Shown: positions 17,213 through 25,321 of the stretch, in pieces
How the letters are laid out: every line of letters begins with the position of its first letter
Numbering within the stretch: the first letter of the stretch is position 1
Source: a bacterium
GTDB taxonomy: Bacteria > Eisenbacteria > RBG-16-71-46 > CAIMUX01
DNA: 64,000 nucleotides
Direction of reading: 5' to 3'
Assembly (NCBI GenBank): GCA_030431975.1
Contig: JAUIHP010000009.1
Coordinates: 124,001 to 188,000, forward strand
Notes under the pieces: generated by a model
What the model was told of the DNA's origin: nothing
Database searches by the model: none
What the model saw: only the letters and a program-made list of their open reading frames with translations
Made by a program: the position numbers and the translations under genes

Positions 17213-18706
17213 TCACCGCACCCAAGCCGCTTTCTTCGTGTCCATCACCTCTCCGACGACGACGAGAGACACAAAGTAGACTCCGCTCGGAACGCGCCTG
17301 CCGAAGGAGTCGATCCCATCCCAACGGACGGTCGGTTCGTCTGAACTCGATGCGCTGACGGTCAGGTGATTGACCAGTCGGCCGGAGGCATCATGCAACC
17401 GAATGGCAGCGCCTTCGGTCCCCGACGGCAATCGCAGATGAAACTCGAGTCCGCCACCGATCGGCCGGGCGCCTGCAATACCGGCGAGTTCAGCCACGTC
17501 ACCCGACGTCGGCGTCTGCGTCGGCGCACTCGCCGGAGCGGGCCGCTCGTAGCAGCCCATGTCGACCTCGACCCAAATCCGAGGATTGTCGTCCAGATCT
17601 CGCTGGGTCTCGACCAAATCCGTGTTCCCCGTGTCGAGGCACGGGGACGACTCTGCAAGACGAAAGTCTCCTGCGCCCGAACTGAGAAAGAGCGGATCGT
17701 CTCCGATGTTCCCTTCACCTTCGAACGTGCCGGACCAACCTTGGACGCACGAGTAGTCGACTCTCATGCTATTGCTGGGGTTGATGAAGAGCTGCGCCTC
17801 TTCTCCACTCCCGCTCATGTCCGCGTTACCCCAGACGATCGAGTTCAAGACGTTTCCATCGACGCCCACGTACTCATAGATCCCGCCGCCACGGCTTCCG
17901 GAAACGTTGCCCGCCACGGTGCAACCCAACAGGCGCAGGTACGCGAGGTCACTGAAGATGGCGCCGCCATCAGAAACCGCAGTGTTGAGAGCGAAGAGAC
18001 AGTCCTTCGCCTCCAAGCTCGAAGTGTGATAGACCGCGCCGCCTTCGCCACTGGCGTGATTACTCTCGATCGCGCACTGGTCGAAGCTGAGCGCACCGCC
18101 TTCGGCATACACGGCCGCGCCTCTCCAGGCCTCATTGTCCCAAAAGTGGACGAGCCGCATGTTGACCTGGGGTCCGAAGGCGAACAGACCGCCTCCCAAA
18201 GCATCCTGTTCCGTCCCGTCGGCACGGCCACCGGTCACGTTCAGGCCAATAAGAACGACCGGATCTCCTGACGTCGTCGCCGTCAGCACGTGGTAGGCAT
18301 TGTCACTCGTTCCGGCCGGGTCATCTCCGGCCAGATCCCCGCTCAATGTGACCGGATTGTCGAACGGGTTCCACAAGTCGGGCAGTTCGGCGCCGCAGCC
18401 GGGAAAGCCGCCAAAGACGGTCACGTCAGAAGGCAGGTCGAACGTCGCCGATCTCGGATCCGCAAGCCCACCGCTGTCCGGGACGTAGACGCCATCTGCG
18501 ACACGGATGATCTCACCGGGGGACGCCACCGCGAGCGCCTCTTCGAGCCGAAGAAACGCCGTGCACCAGGTCGTTCCGTCGTGGACAGGCCCGGCGGCGT
18601 TTTCGTCGACATAGAGCTGCGCGACACACGTTGTTGGCAACAAGGCCGCGGCGGCGCACGCTGCCGTCAGCAAACCCTGGAAGAGCGAAAGACCTCTGGT
18701 TGTCAC
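17213..18706 (-). CDS. Secreted parallel beta-helix protein with FlgD-like C-terminal module
   Basis: 497 residues, GTG start preceded by GGGGAGG. A signal peptide covers about residues 1-29 (cleavage near CVAQLYVD). The region 30-380 is a right-handed beta-helix of the choice-of-anchor type, with repeated N-x-A-x-x-G-G-A-x-Y turns (SGEGGAVYHTSS, VSDGGAIFSDLA, GSRGGGIYEYVG). The last 80 residues are an FlgD-like Ig module (RLHDASGRLVNHL, WDGIDSFGRRVPSGVYFV), which in these phyla is thought to anchor or sort surface proteins. Probably an adhesin or polysaccharide-binding protein. A short decanucleotide repeat lies just upstream. Confidence 0.85.
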   Translation of the reverse strand: MTTRGLSLFQGLLTAACAAAALLPTTCVAQLYVDENAAGPVHDGTTWCTAFLRLEEALAVASPGEIIRVADGVYVPDSGGLADPRSATFDLPSDVTVFGGFPGCGAELPDLWNPFDNPVTLSGDLAGDDPAGTSDNAYHVLTATTSGDPVVLIGLNVTGGRADGTEQDALGGGLFAFGPQVNMRLVHFWDNEAWRGAAVYAEGGALSFDQCAIESNHASGEGGAVYHTSSLEAKDCLFALNTAVSDGGAIFSDLAYLRLLGCTVAGNVSGSRGGGIYEYVGVDGNVLNSIVWGNADMSGSGEEAQLFINPSNSMRVDYSCVQGWSGTFEGEGNIGDDPLFLSSGAGDFRLAESSPCLDTGNTDLVETQRDLDDNPRIWVEVDMGCYERPAPASAPTQTPTSGDVAELAGIAGARPIGGGLEFHLRLPSGTEGAAIRLHDASGRLVNHLTVSASSSDEPTVRWDGIDSFGRRVPSGVYFVSLVVVGEVMDTKKAAWVR

Positions 18707-18726
18707 GACAACGCCTCCCCGGCGGA

Positions 18727-18785
18727 CACTTCACTTCACGCCACTTCACGCCACTTCACGTCACGTCACTTCACGTCACTTCACG
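18727..18785. repeat. Decamer-type microsatellite (TTCACG family) upstream of beta-helix gene
   Basis: Imperfect tandem copies of CACTTCACGC/T with internal CACGT variants run for about 59 bp. The array begins 20 bases upstream of the GTG of the 17213-18706 gene and ends about 33 bases from the end of the next secreted-protein gene. It therefore sits in the promoter or 5' leader of the downstream gene. Confidence 0.85.
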
Positions 18786-18818
18786 CGATCAAGGAGTCGG
18801 TCCGCCATCGCCGTTGAT

Positions 18819-21800
18819 TCATTGAAGTTTGAGAATCCGGGTCGTGGCCATCTCCCGGCCCGCCCGGAGCCGAACGAAGTACAAACCGTTGGGCAGCGGC
18901 GCGCCGGAATCCCCGTCTCCGTTCCATTCTAACAAATGACGGCCGGGTGCCTGTTGCAGAACCGAATCCCAGGATCGAACGACCCGTCCGGTCGTGTCGA
19001 GAACCTCGATCGCGCATCGGCCGGACACCGGGAGCGCGTACTCGAAAACCGTCGACTCCCGGAACGGACTCGGGATCGCCACCACGTTCAGGGCGAGAGG
19101 ATCCCCGCCGGAGCCTCCGTCCACGACAGGCCCGTCAGGCCAGCCCGGCCCGGCCGGATCCTCCACGCCGGTGACGTTGTCGAACGTCGCCGTAACCTCC
19201 ATGTGCCCACTGACCGTCAGCTGCGCAGGATTCTCGGTGCCCTCCAGGTCACCGGACCAACCGACGAACGTCCACTCTCCGTCCGTGGGTACGGCCGTCA
19301 ACTCCACGATGTCGTCACACGCATATACCGCGAGATCCGGATCCAGGACGACCGTACCCCCGCCCACCGTTGTGATCTCGATGTCGTTGACTTCGCCGTC
19401 CTCGGCAACCAAGGGATCGGTCGATACGGAGACATAGTCGATCTCTGAGTTGAAGGCGGAGGCCGTCACTGGATTGCCGGCAAAGACTCCCGCACGTGTC
19501 ACCTGCAGAACCTGGTTGAAGTTCAGGTAGTCGGTCCAGGCCACACCGTCCGGTGCGAGAGCCACCGTCCAGTCGTCGCCCGAACGCGTCACGCGAAGAT
19601 GGGTCCCGTCGCCCTCGGGAACCATCGCATTGAGCAAAGTGGAGCGGTTCCCGCCGATGGTCTTGCCGACAAACAAACGCAGCTGCGTACCGTCGTGAAA
19701 GGTGTCGAAGCGAAGCCAATCGTCCGGGCCTTGTTCAATGATGACGCCCTGATCGTTGCGACCTTCGGTCGGTTCACTGTTCCACTTCACTTCGACCTGC
19801 AGATCGAGGTCCAGGGTGGGCTGGAGGATTCGGACGGTCTCGTTGATCCCGCCACCTCCCCACGCATCATGTTCCGTTCCCGCGGGTAGGCTAAGGGAAA
19901 GATGCGCGTCCCCACTCCCCGTTCCGGCCAGGGAGAAGGTTCCGACGCCGAGCGGGTTGATGAACTCCCACCGTGGGTCCAGGACACAGCGATTGAAGTC
20001 GTCCGACAGGAGCGGCGCCGGTGGATCCTCGGAAATCAGAATGCGAACGAGGGCGGGATCCGATGTGTCACCGTCGTCGTCGGCGACAGTGTAGGTCAGC
20101 GAGTCCTCTTGAGTCGGAGAGCCATCGTGGACGTAGGTGATCACTCCGGTCGTGCCGTTCACGAACGGACTTCCATGGATCGGCGCAAGGTCGATCTCCA
20201 CCGACGTGGGATCGATCGTCCCATCGACATCGGCATCGTTTTCAAGCACGTCGATATCAACCGATCCGCCGGGAGTCACCCACGCAACATCATTGACGAC
20301 CGTCGGCGGAAAGTTGGATGGACGCGAATCCGTCACGGTCAACTTGCCGAAACTGACGTCGGCACGGTGCGCAAGCAACAAGGCCGAACCTCGGACGGGA
20401 TCGTCCAGGTCACCCATGCCTTCCACCGCCCACTCCTGCGGCTCGGGTGTGCCGTCCTCCCAGAACCTGGCCTGATATCGACTCCCTGTCGCTTCGGTCT
20501 CGACTCGTCCACGCAACCAGTAGGTCACACCGGCGACGGCCACGAAGGGAGTCGAGTCGTAGATGATCCCGTCATTGCCGTAGATCTCGAACCGATTCCC
20601 GGTGAACCACAAGATGGCTCCAAGCGGGAAGTAACCGCACTTGGGCTGTCCGCACATGACGGGCGAGTCGGTGTGGCCATTCCATCGAAGAAGCACTCCT
20701 GCGCCAAGCCCGCTCGGCGTGTCGTGCAACGTGATCGGAACGAGAAACTCGACGTCGGTCCAACTGGAGTCACCGACCGCAACGAGTCGATCGTAGCCGG
20801 GTTCCTCCGTTCGCAACTCACCACCGTCCAACTGCCACTTCCCATCCACGACCTGAGCGACATCCTGGATCTCTTCGATTTCGTTCAGGGTCGCCCAATC
20901 CACCGTGTAGGGAAGGGGCCAGATCGAACCTCCCGACTGGAAGTCGATGGTCACGGTCTCCGTCGTCTCGTTGTCGAAAACGTCCGTGGCTTCGATGATC
21001 ACCGTGTTGATTCCATTGACCAGGTCGGACATCGAGATGTCGATGTTGATGTCACCCTCGTTCTCCAGACGCCGACCGTCGGGACCGATCGAGAGCGGAA
21101 CGTCCGGACCTCCGTTCAGTCGGTACGTCAGGCTTGCGATCTCTGAGTCGTCAGCAATATGACCGAGAATGTTCGCCCAGACCTGCGGGCGACCGTTCTG
21201 ACCAAAAGGTTGAGTATCGCCGTACCAGATGGAAAGGTCGGGGCCCGCCGGATCAAAGTAGAACTCGATGTTGTCCGAGCAGGCGTCGCGACCATCCGGA
21301 TCCATCGAGCAAACACGCAGCTGGTAGGTCGTCCCCGGGACGGGAGCCGGAAGCGTGACTGCATGCGCGTAGACGTCGGCCGACTCACTCACCGTCCCCA
21401 GCTCGTAGGACGTCGTCAGTCCATACTCGACGCGTCCCTCCGACGCTTCATCGGTGTTCCACCGCACGACAAGCTCAGTCGGCGAGGGCTCGAACGAAAC
21501 GTTGTGATTGAGCGGAGGCCAGACATCGGCCTCCTCGGTCCCGTCCTCCGGAACGATCGGGCTGGTCGTGTCGAACACATAGTCGTAGATAGCCGTGTAG
21601 GCCGGAATGGTCGCGCCGCCCCCGGCCCCGTGATTGCCGGCGAAAGGACCGTAGGCCGTCACGTTCAGGACGTGAACAAAGCTACCGATGGAGGAGAAAA
21701 CCTGATCGCTTCCGGCGACGGACATCGTCCACACGTCCCCGGCTCGATCGAGACGCAGGTAGTCCGCCCCGCCCGGTGAGAGACCGACATCGAACCTACC

Positions 21801-22259
21801 CGTCGAGTTTCCCGAAACCGTCGTTGCGGCATAGGCGCGCAGGTTCGACCCATCGTGGTGCACCTCGATTCGGATCCAGTTGTCGGCATCCTCCTCGATG
21901 ATAAGTCCCTGCATCTGGTAGCGCTCGGCCGGCTCGGAAGCAAAGCGAACCTCGATCTCGAAGTCGGTGTTCGCAGTCGGCTTCATCACACGAACGGTTT
22001 GGTTGACCTGCCAGGCTTGATGGGAAGAACCGGCGGGAACCGAAAGCTCGAGATGAGCATCGTCCGTTCCCGAACCGACCAGTGCGACCGCTCCGTCTTC
22101 CTGCGGATTGACGAAAGTCCACCGGGACGGGTCGAGGTTGCGACGATTGAAGTCATCCGACTCGAGTGCCGCTGCAGGAGCGGCAGCGAAAACAAAGAGA
22201 GCAGGGACGAACAAAACCGAGCGGAACCGGTCGGTGAGACGAAAGTTCCGGGGATCCAT
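18819..22259 (-). CDS. Large secreted multidomain protein (DUF1349/lectin-like repeats, FnIII, FlgD tail)
   Basis: 1146 residues. The signal peptide is about 1-31 (VLFVPALFVFAAAPAAA). Two homologous beta-sandwich domains of the DUF1349/concanavalin type occur near 32-230 and again near 765-960 (DDFNRRNLDPSRWTFVNP and DDFNRCVLDPRWEFINP). Between them are a fibronectin-III-like segment, a sugar-binding-like domain, and an Ig/cadherin-like segment with VDIDVLENDADVDGTI. A Listeria-Bacteroides-type bacterial repeat (WTFVGWSGDLEGTENPAQL) precedes the FlgD-like end (LDTTGRVVRSW, NGLYFVRLRAG). Likely a cell-surface or secreted carbohydrate-binding protein. No catalytic residues recognised. Confidence 0.82.
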   Translation of the reverse strand: MDPRNFRLTDRFRSVLFVPALFVFAAAPAAALESDDFNRRNLDPSRWTFVNPQEDGAVALVGSGTDDAHLELSVPAGSSHQAWQVNQTVRVMKPTANTDFEIEVRFASEPAERYQMQGLIIEEDADNWIRIEVHHDGSNLRAYAATTVSGNSTGRFDVGLSPGGADYLRLDRAGDVWTMSVAGSDQVFSSIGSFVHVLNVTAYGPFAGNHGAGGGATIPAYTAIYDYVFDTTSPIVPEDGTEEADVWPPLNHNVSFEPSPTELVVRWNTDEASEGRVEYGLTTSYELGTVSESADVYAHAVTLPAPVPGTTYQLRVCSMDPDGRDACSDNIEFYFDPAGPDLSIWYGDTQPFGQNGRPQVWANILGHIADDSEIASLTYRLNGGPDVPLSIGPDGRRLENEGDINIDISMSDLVNGINTVIIEATDVFDNETTETVTIDFQSGGSIWPLPYTVDWATLNEIEEIQDVAQVVDGKWQLDGGELRTEEPGYDRLVAVGDSSWTDVEFLVPITLHDTPSGLGAGVLLRWNGHTDSPVMCGQPKCGYFPLGAILWFTGNRFEIYGNDGIIYDSTPFVAVAGVTYWLRGRVETEATGSRYQARFWEDGTPEPQEWAVEGMGDLDDPVRGSALLLAHRADVSFGKLTVTDSRPSNFPPTVVNDVAWVTPGGSVDIDVLENDADVDGTIDPTSVEIDLAPIHGSPFVNGTTGVITYVHDGSPTQEDSLTYTVADDDGDTSDPALVRILISEDPPAPLLSDDFNRCVLDPRWEFINPLGVGTFSLAGTGSGDAHLSLSLPAGTEHDAWGGGGINETVRILQPTLDLDLQVEVKWNSEPTEGRNDQGVIIEQGPDDWLRFDTFHDGTQLRLFVGKTIGGNRSTLLNAMVPEGDGTHLRVTRSGDDWTVALAPDGVAWTDYLNFNQVLQVTRAGVFAGNPVTASAFNSEIDYVSVSTDPLVAEDGEVNDIEITTVGGGTVVLDPDLAVYACDDIVELTAVPTDGEWTFVGWSGDLEGTENPAQLTVSGHMEVTATFDNVTGVEDPAGPGWPDGPVVDGGSGGDPLALNVVAIPSPFRESTVFEYALPVSGRCAIEVLDTTGRVVRSWDSVLQQAPGRHLLEWNGDGDSGAPLPNGLYFVRLRAGREMATTRILKLQ

Positions 22260-22320
22260 GGAAAGGCCTCCGACAGTTGGACGAGCACAAGGAGAGCGGC
22301 CCCGCTGGCGGAGATACTAA

Positions 22321-22385
22321 CCTCGATTCGTCGAGCTTTCGCGGCCGAAACCGCCTTCGGCTCGAGACAGATTGACGAATCGAGG
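22321..22385. terminator. Long inverted repeat, probable terminator of the propeller gene
   Basis: CCTCGATTCGTC (22321-22332) and GACGAATCGAGG (22374-22385) are perfect 12-bp inverted arms. The loop contains an inner hairpin GCCGAA-ACCGCC-TTCGGC. It lies just past the stop of the 22401-24413 gene in its direction of transcription, with no T-run. A related half-copy occurs near 48004. Confidence 0.55.
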
Positions 22386-22400
22386 CTGACCCTGCCTCCG

Positions 22401-24413
22401 CTACCGTCGAACGACGATCTTGGCAACTCCCCGGCTTTCATCTGTCGGCGAGGCAGCGTCCATTCCTTCGGTTGATACCGGGCCTAGATCGCGACGAAGC
22501 GCTGCAGAGCGGGTGACGGCATAGTAGATGCCGCTCGGAACGACTCGCCCGGCTTGGTCTTTGCCATCCCAGGTGACGGATTGCATTCCGTCGGAGCCAC
22601 TGCCGTTCCCTGGGCGGAGCGTACGAACCCGGCGCCCCTGCGCGTCGATGACGTGAATCTCCATCTCATCCACTGATGAGCTCCCGATTCTGCAGTCGAG
22701 CTGGACCCTGCCGCTCGTCGGATTCGGGGTTACCTTCAACCGAGCCGCGCCTGCCGGGCCGCCACCGTCATCCCAGTCGTCCCACTCCCCCCAATCCTCC
22801 CATTCGTCTGCGGAAGACGTCGCGCCCGGCGAGTGCGGAATGATTCCCAAAGCCTCCCAGCTGAATGCCTGTTCGCCGAGTTCCTCTTCGACGGTCCAGG
22901 CACCGGTTCCTGGGTCGATCGAAACGAGCTGCGCCGTCGCACGAATGATCCCCAGGATCCGATCGCTCGAGGCGTCGTAGTCCAATCCGACGACATCCGC
23001 TGTCGGTCCAACGGCCGTGGCCTCCCCCGTCTGAGGGTCGATGCGCACCAGCTCGGAGGGAACTCCACCTGCCACGCTGTAGAGAAAACCATCCATCGGC
23101 CGGTACGCGATGTCCCGGGCGAAAACACCGGTCTGTTCCGGAAGCTGGGAAAAGAGTCCGGACGAGAATTCGTAGACATGCATTTCCTGCGCATCCGACG
23201 CATGGAGGAACAGACGATCATTCGTCGAGTCATAGGCCATGCCCCAGATGTTGACGGGCCCACTGATCCCGGTGTCAGACTTGAGTCCGCTCCTCGGATC
23301 CAGGATGTAGAGCCGTCCCGAGTTGTAGTCGGAAGTCCAAAAGCCGCCATCCGATTCGCGGTAGGCCAGGGAGAAGAAGATGTCGCCGGTGCTTCCCGTG
23401 CCGTAGAACGTGCGGCGGGCGCACTCGCCGGTCTCCGTGTGAATCCGAAGCTGCGGCGCCCCGATGCTGTAGGCGACCGGAGCGTCTTCGTCATCCGGAA
23501 GGCGAACCCAGACGTACATCTGCGACTCCGAGTTCTCGACAAGAAAGAGGTCCCCGGTCAGAGGATCGATGGTAATCCCCGCGAATGCGAACGGCACGGC
23601 GCCCAATGGGATGTCTTCGTGCTGCCAAACGATCTCATCGACGAAGAAGCCGTTCTCGTCGATGACCTGGATTCCGCTGTGCTCGAGCGCGACGAGGAAC
23701 AGTCCTTCGCCGAACGGAGAACCTGGCGGAATCCAGCAGATCCCGTCAACGATTGCGTCTGGCGCCGCGTCGAGTTGCGATGTGAAATCCGTCGCTTTAC
23801 TCGAACTGACCGGAACGCCGTCCCGGGTGAACTTGAACCACGCGTTCGACTCGATCTCGCCAAAGTCCGGACCGGCGTCGACGACGTAGACGTACTCCAT
23901 GTCGAGGGCGAGTCCGCGCACCGACTCCAAGGTGTCCGGCCCCACCCCCGGGACCTCAAAGATCTCGGGAATGGTGAACAGAAGTGTCTGGCTTCCGTCC
24001 TCCCAGAACTTGACCTCACGCGCCTGATTGATCGTCCAGAGCCTCTCGTCGACGGGATCCCACGATGCGCCCTGATCGGCGAACCCGGTCTGCACGCCGT
24101 CTCCGCAAGGGTCCGTCAACGCTACCGACAGGACCTCCCGTTCGATCGGATCAAAGGCCACGTCGAGCGAGCCCTGCATTTCGCCACGGGTGACGTAGAA
24201 GGTCTGACCAAGAAACTCGACGAACGGTGCTGCACTCGCGTCGACGAATCGCACTCCGGATCCCAAGCTCGCAAGGGCGACGAGCCCGACCACATGGAAT
24301 GCGTGGACCAAACTGTGCCGCCAGGTGTGCGTCCGTGTTCGCGTCCGGGTGCGCGTCCGCCGCGAAGTGTTGACGACCTGCGCCGACGACTTGCGTCCAA
24401 TCAGGGTGAGCAT
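22401..24413 (-). CDS. Secreted beta-propeller protein with FlgD-like C-terminal module
   Basis: 670 residues from the ATG at 24413, which has an excellent GGAGGAACC ribosome site. The frame extends upstream to 24968, but that extension only translates a microsatellite and antisense of the sigma gene. A long n-region with repeated Arg-Thr precedes a signal-peptide core around residues 40-56 (VVGLVALASLGSG). The body shows repeating propeller strands (ASWDPVDERLWTINQ, DPLTGDLFLVENSE, YDSTNDRLFLHAS, YDASSDRILGII). The C-terminus is an FlgD-like module (IDAQGRRVRTL, WDGKDQAGRVVPSGIYY) with an unusual extra loop before the final KIVVRR strand. Confidence 0.82.
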   Translation of the reverse strand: MLTLIGRKSSAQVVNTSRRTRTRTRTRTHTWRHSLVHAFHVVGLVALASLGSGVRFVDASAAPFVEFLGQTFYVTRGEMQGSLDVAFDPIEREVLSVALTDPCGDGVQTGFADQGASWDPVDERLWTINQAREVKFWEDGSQTLLFTIPEIFEVPGVGPDTLESVRGLALDMEYVYVVDAGPDFGEIESNAWFKFTRDGVPVSSSKATDFTSQLDAAPDAIVDGICWIPPGSPFGEGLFLVALEHSGIQVIDENGFFVDEIVWQHEDIPLGAVPFAFAGITIDPLTGDLFLVENSESQMYVWVRLPDDEDAPVAYSIGAPQLRIHTETGECARRTFYGTGSTGDIFFSLAYRESDGGFWTSDYNSGRLYILDPRSGLKSDTGISGPVNIWGMAYDSTNDRLFLHASDAQEMHVYEFSSGLFSQLPEQTGVFARDIAYRPMDGFLYSVAGGVPSELVRIDPQTGEATAVGPTADVVGLDYDASSDRILGIIRATAQLVSIDPGTGAWTVEEELGEQAFSWEALGIIPHSPGATSSADEWEDWGEWDDWDDGGGPAGAARLKVTPNPTSGRVQLDCRIGSSSVDEMEIHVIDAQGRRVRTLRPGNGSGSDGMQSVTWDGKDQAGRVVPSGIYYAVTRSAALRRDLGPVSTEGMDAASPTDESRGVAKIVVRR

Positions 24414-24721
24414 GGTTCCTCCGACTTCCTTCCGTCCCGTTCCCGTTCCCGTTCCCGTTCCCGTTCCCGTTCCCGTTCCCGTTCCCGTCCACTTCACGTT
24501 CACGTGCAACGCGCCAACTCCCCCTTCAGACGAATGCGGAACCCAGATGCGCACAGCAAAAATGGCCGATGAAATGAACCGGTACGGCCGGTCCGTGGGA
24601 TCGAGACGGACACGACGAACCACACGGCGGTCCGCCGCAGCCGCGCGCAGATTCGCCACTGCAGTAGACCCTCGCGTTTGGATCGGGCTAGTCTCATTGC
24701 AATCAACGGATTGGAGCGAAC
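24414..24721. other. Intergenic region between divergent secreted-propeller and sigma-factor genes
   Basis: 308 bases. It holds the ribosome site of the minus-strand gene, the hexamer array, and about 230 bases that must contain the two divergent promoters. CACTTCACGTTCACGTG at 24490-24506 resembles the decamer repeat found upstream of the 18706 gene. No small gene or RNA structure was recognised. Confidence 0.6.
24436..24488. repeat. Hexanucleotide microsatellite (CCCGTT)n
   Basis: About 8.8 perfect copies of CCCGTT (AACGGG on the coding strand of the downstream gene). The array lies 23-75 bases upstream of the ATG at 24413 and stops just before its ribosome site. Changes in copy number would alter promoter or leader spacing without touching the reading frame. 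Confidence 0.95.
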
Positions 24722-25321
24722 GTGGACTCGAGCCAACAGGACTTGAAAGCGGCCCAGGAACGCGTCGCAAACACAGCCGTGCTCCTGGACGCCGTCCGAA
24801 GCGGTGACAAAGCGGCCCGTGAGGCCCTTGTCCAACGCTACCTACCGATTCTCCTTCGATGGTCACACGGCCGGCTCCCCGATCACTCCCGATTCGTATC
24901 GGATACATCAGATGTTGTGCAGATTGCCCTTCTCCGTGCGTTAGATCATGTGGACGAGTTCCGTTCACGCCGCGAAGGTGCGTTCCTGGCGTATCTCCGT
25001 CGAATCGTTCTCAACACGATTCGAGATGAGATACGTCGCGCCAAAGTTCGTAGGGCGGAGGACATTGGTGAACACAAGGTCTCTGATCCGAAACCGCTTC
25101 CTCTCGACGACGCAATCGAGTCAGAGACCCTCGTCGCCTACGAAGACGCGTTGACCGAAATGCCGGAGCACTCGAGGGAGGCCATCATCATGCGCATCGA
25201 GTTCGGCTTCAGCTATCCGGAGATCGCTGCTGCGGTCGGAAGTCCGTCCGCAAACGCGGCTCGCATGATGGTGACCCGTGCGTTGGTCGAGCTGGCCGAT
25301 CGACTCGAGGGACGAAAGTGA
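24722..25321 (+). CDS. ECF-type RNA polymerase sigma factor
   Basis: 199 residues, GTG start preceded by GGAGCG. Sigma region 2 lies at about 30-100 (REALVQRYLPILLRW, SDVVQIALLRALDHVDEF), and region 4 at about 140-195 (YEDALTEMPEHSREAIIMR, FSYPEIAAAVGSPSANAARMM). No anti-sigma gene is present. Instead its stop overlaps the GTG of a Ser/Thr kinase gene. Kinase-associated sigma factors of this kind are known in Planctomycetes and relatives, where phosphorylation is thought to replace an anti-sigma factor. Confidence 0.92.
   Translation: MDSSQQDLKAAQERVANTAVLLDAVRSGDKAAREALVQRYLPILLRWSHGRLPDHSRFVSDTSDVVQIALLRALDHVDEFRSRREGAFLAYLRRIVLNTIRDEIRRAKVRRAEDIGEHKVSDPKPLPLDDAIESETLVAYEDALTEMPEHSREAIIMRIEFGFSYPEIAAAVGSPSANAARMMVTRALVELADRLEGRK

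Noticed and set aside
24414-24968. 185-residue N-terminal extension of the secreted propeller gene
   Set aside because: It would translate the hexamer array and antisense sigma-factor sequence; the ATG at 24413 has an excellent ribosome site followed by a signal peptide.
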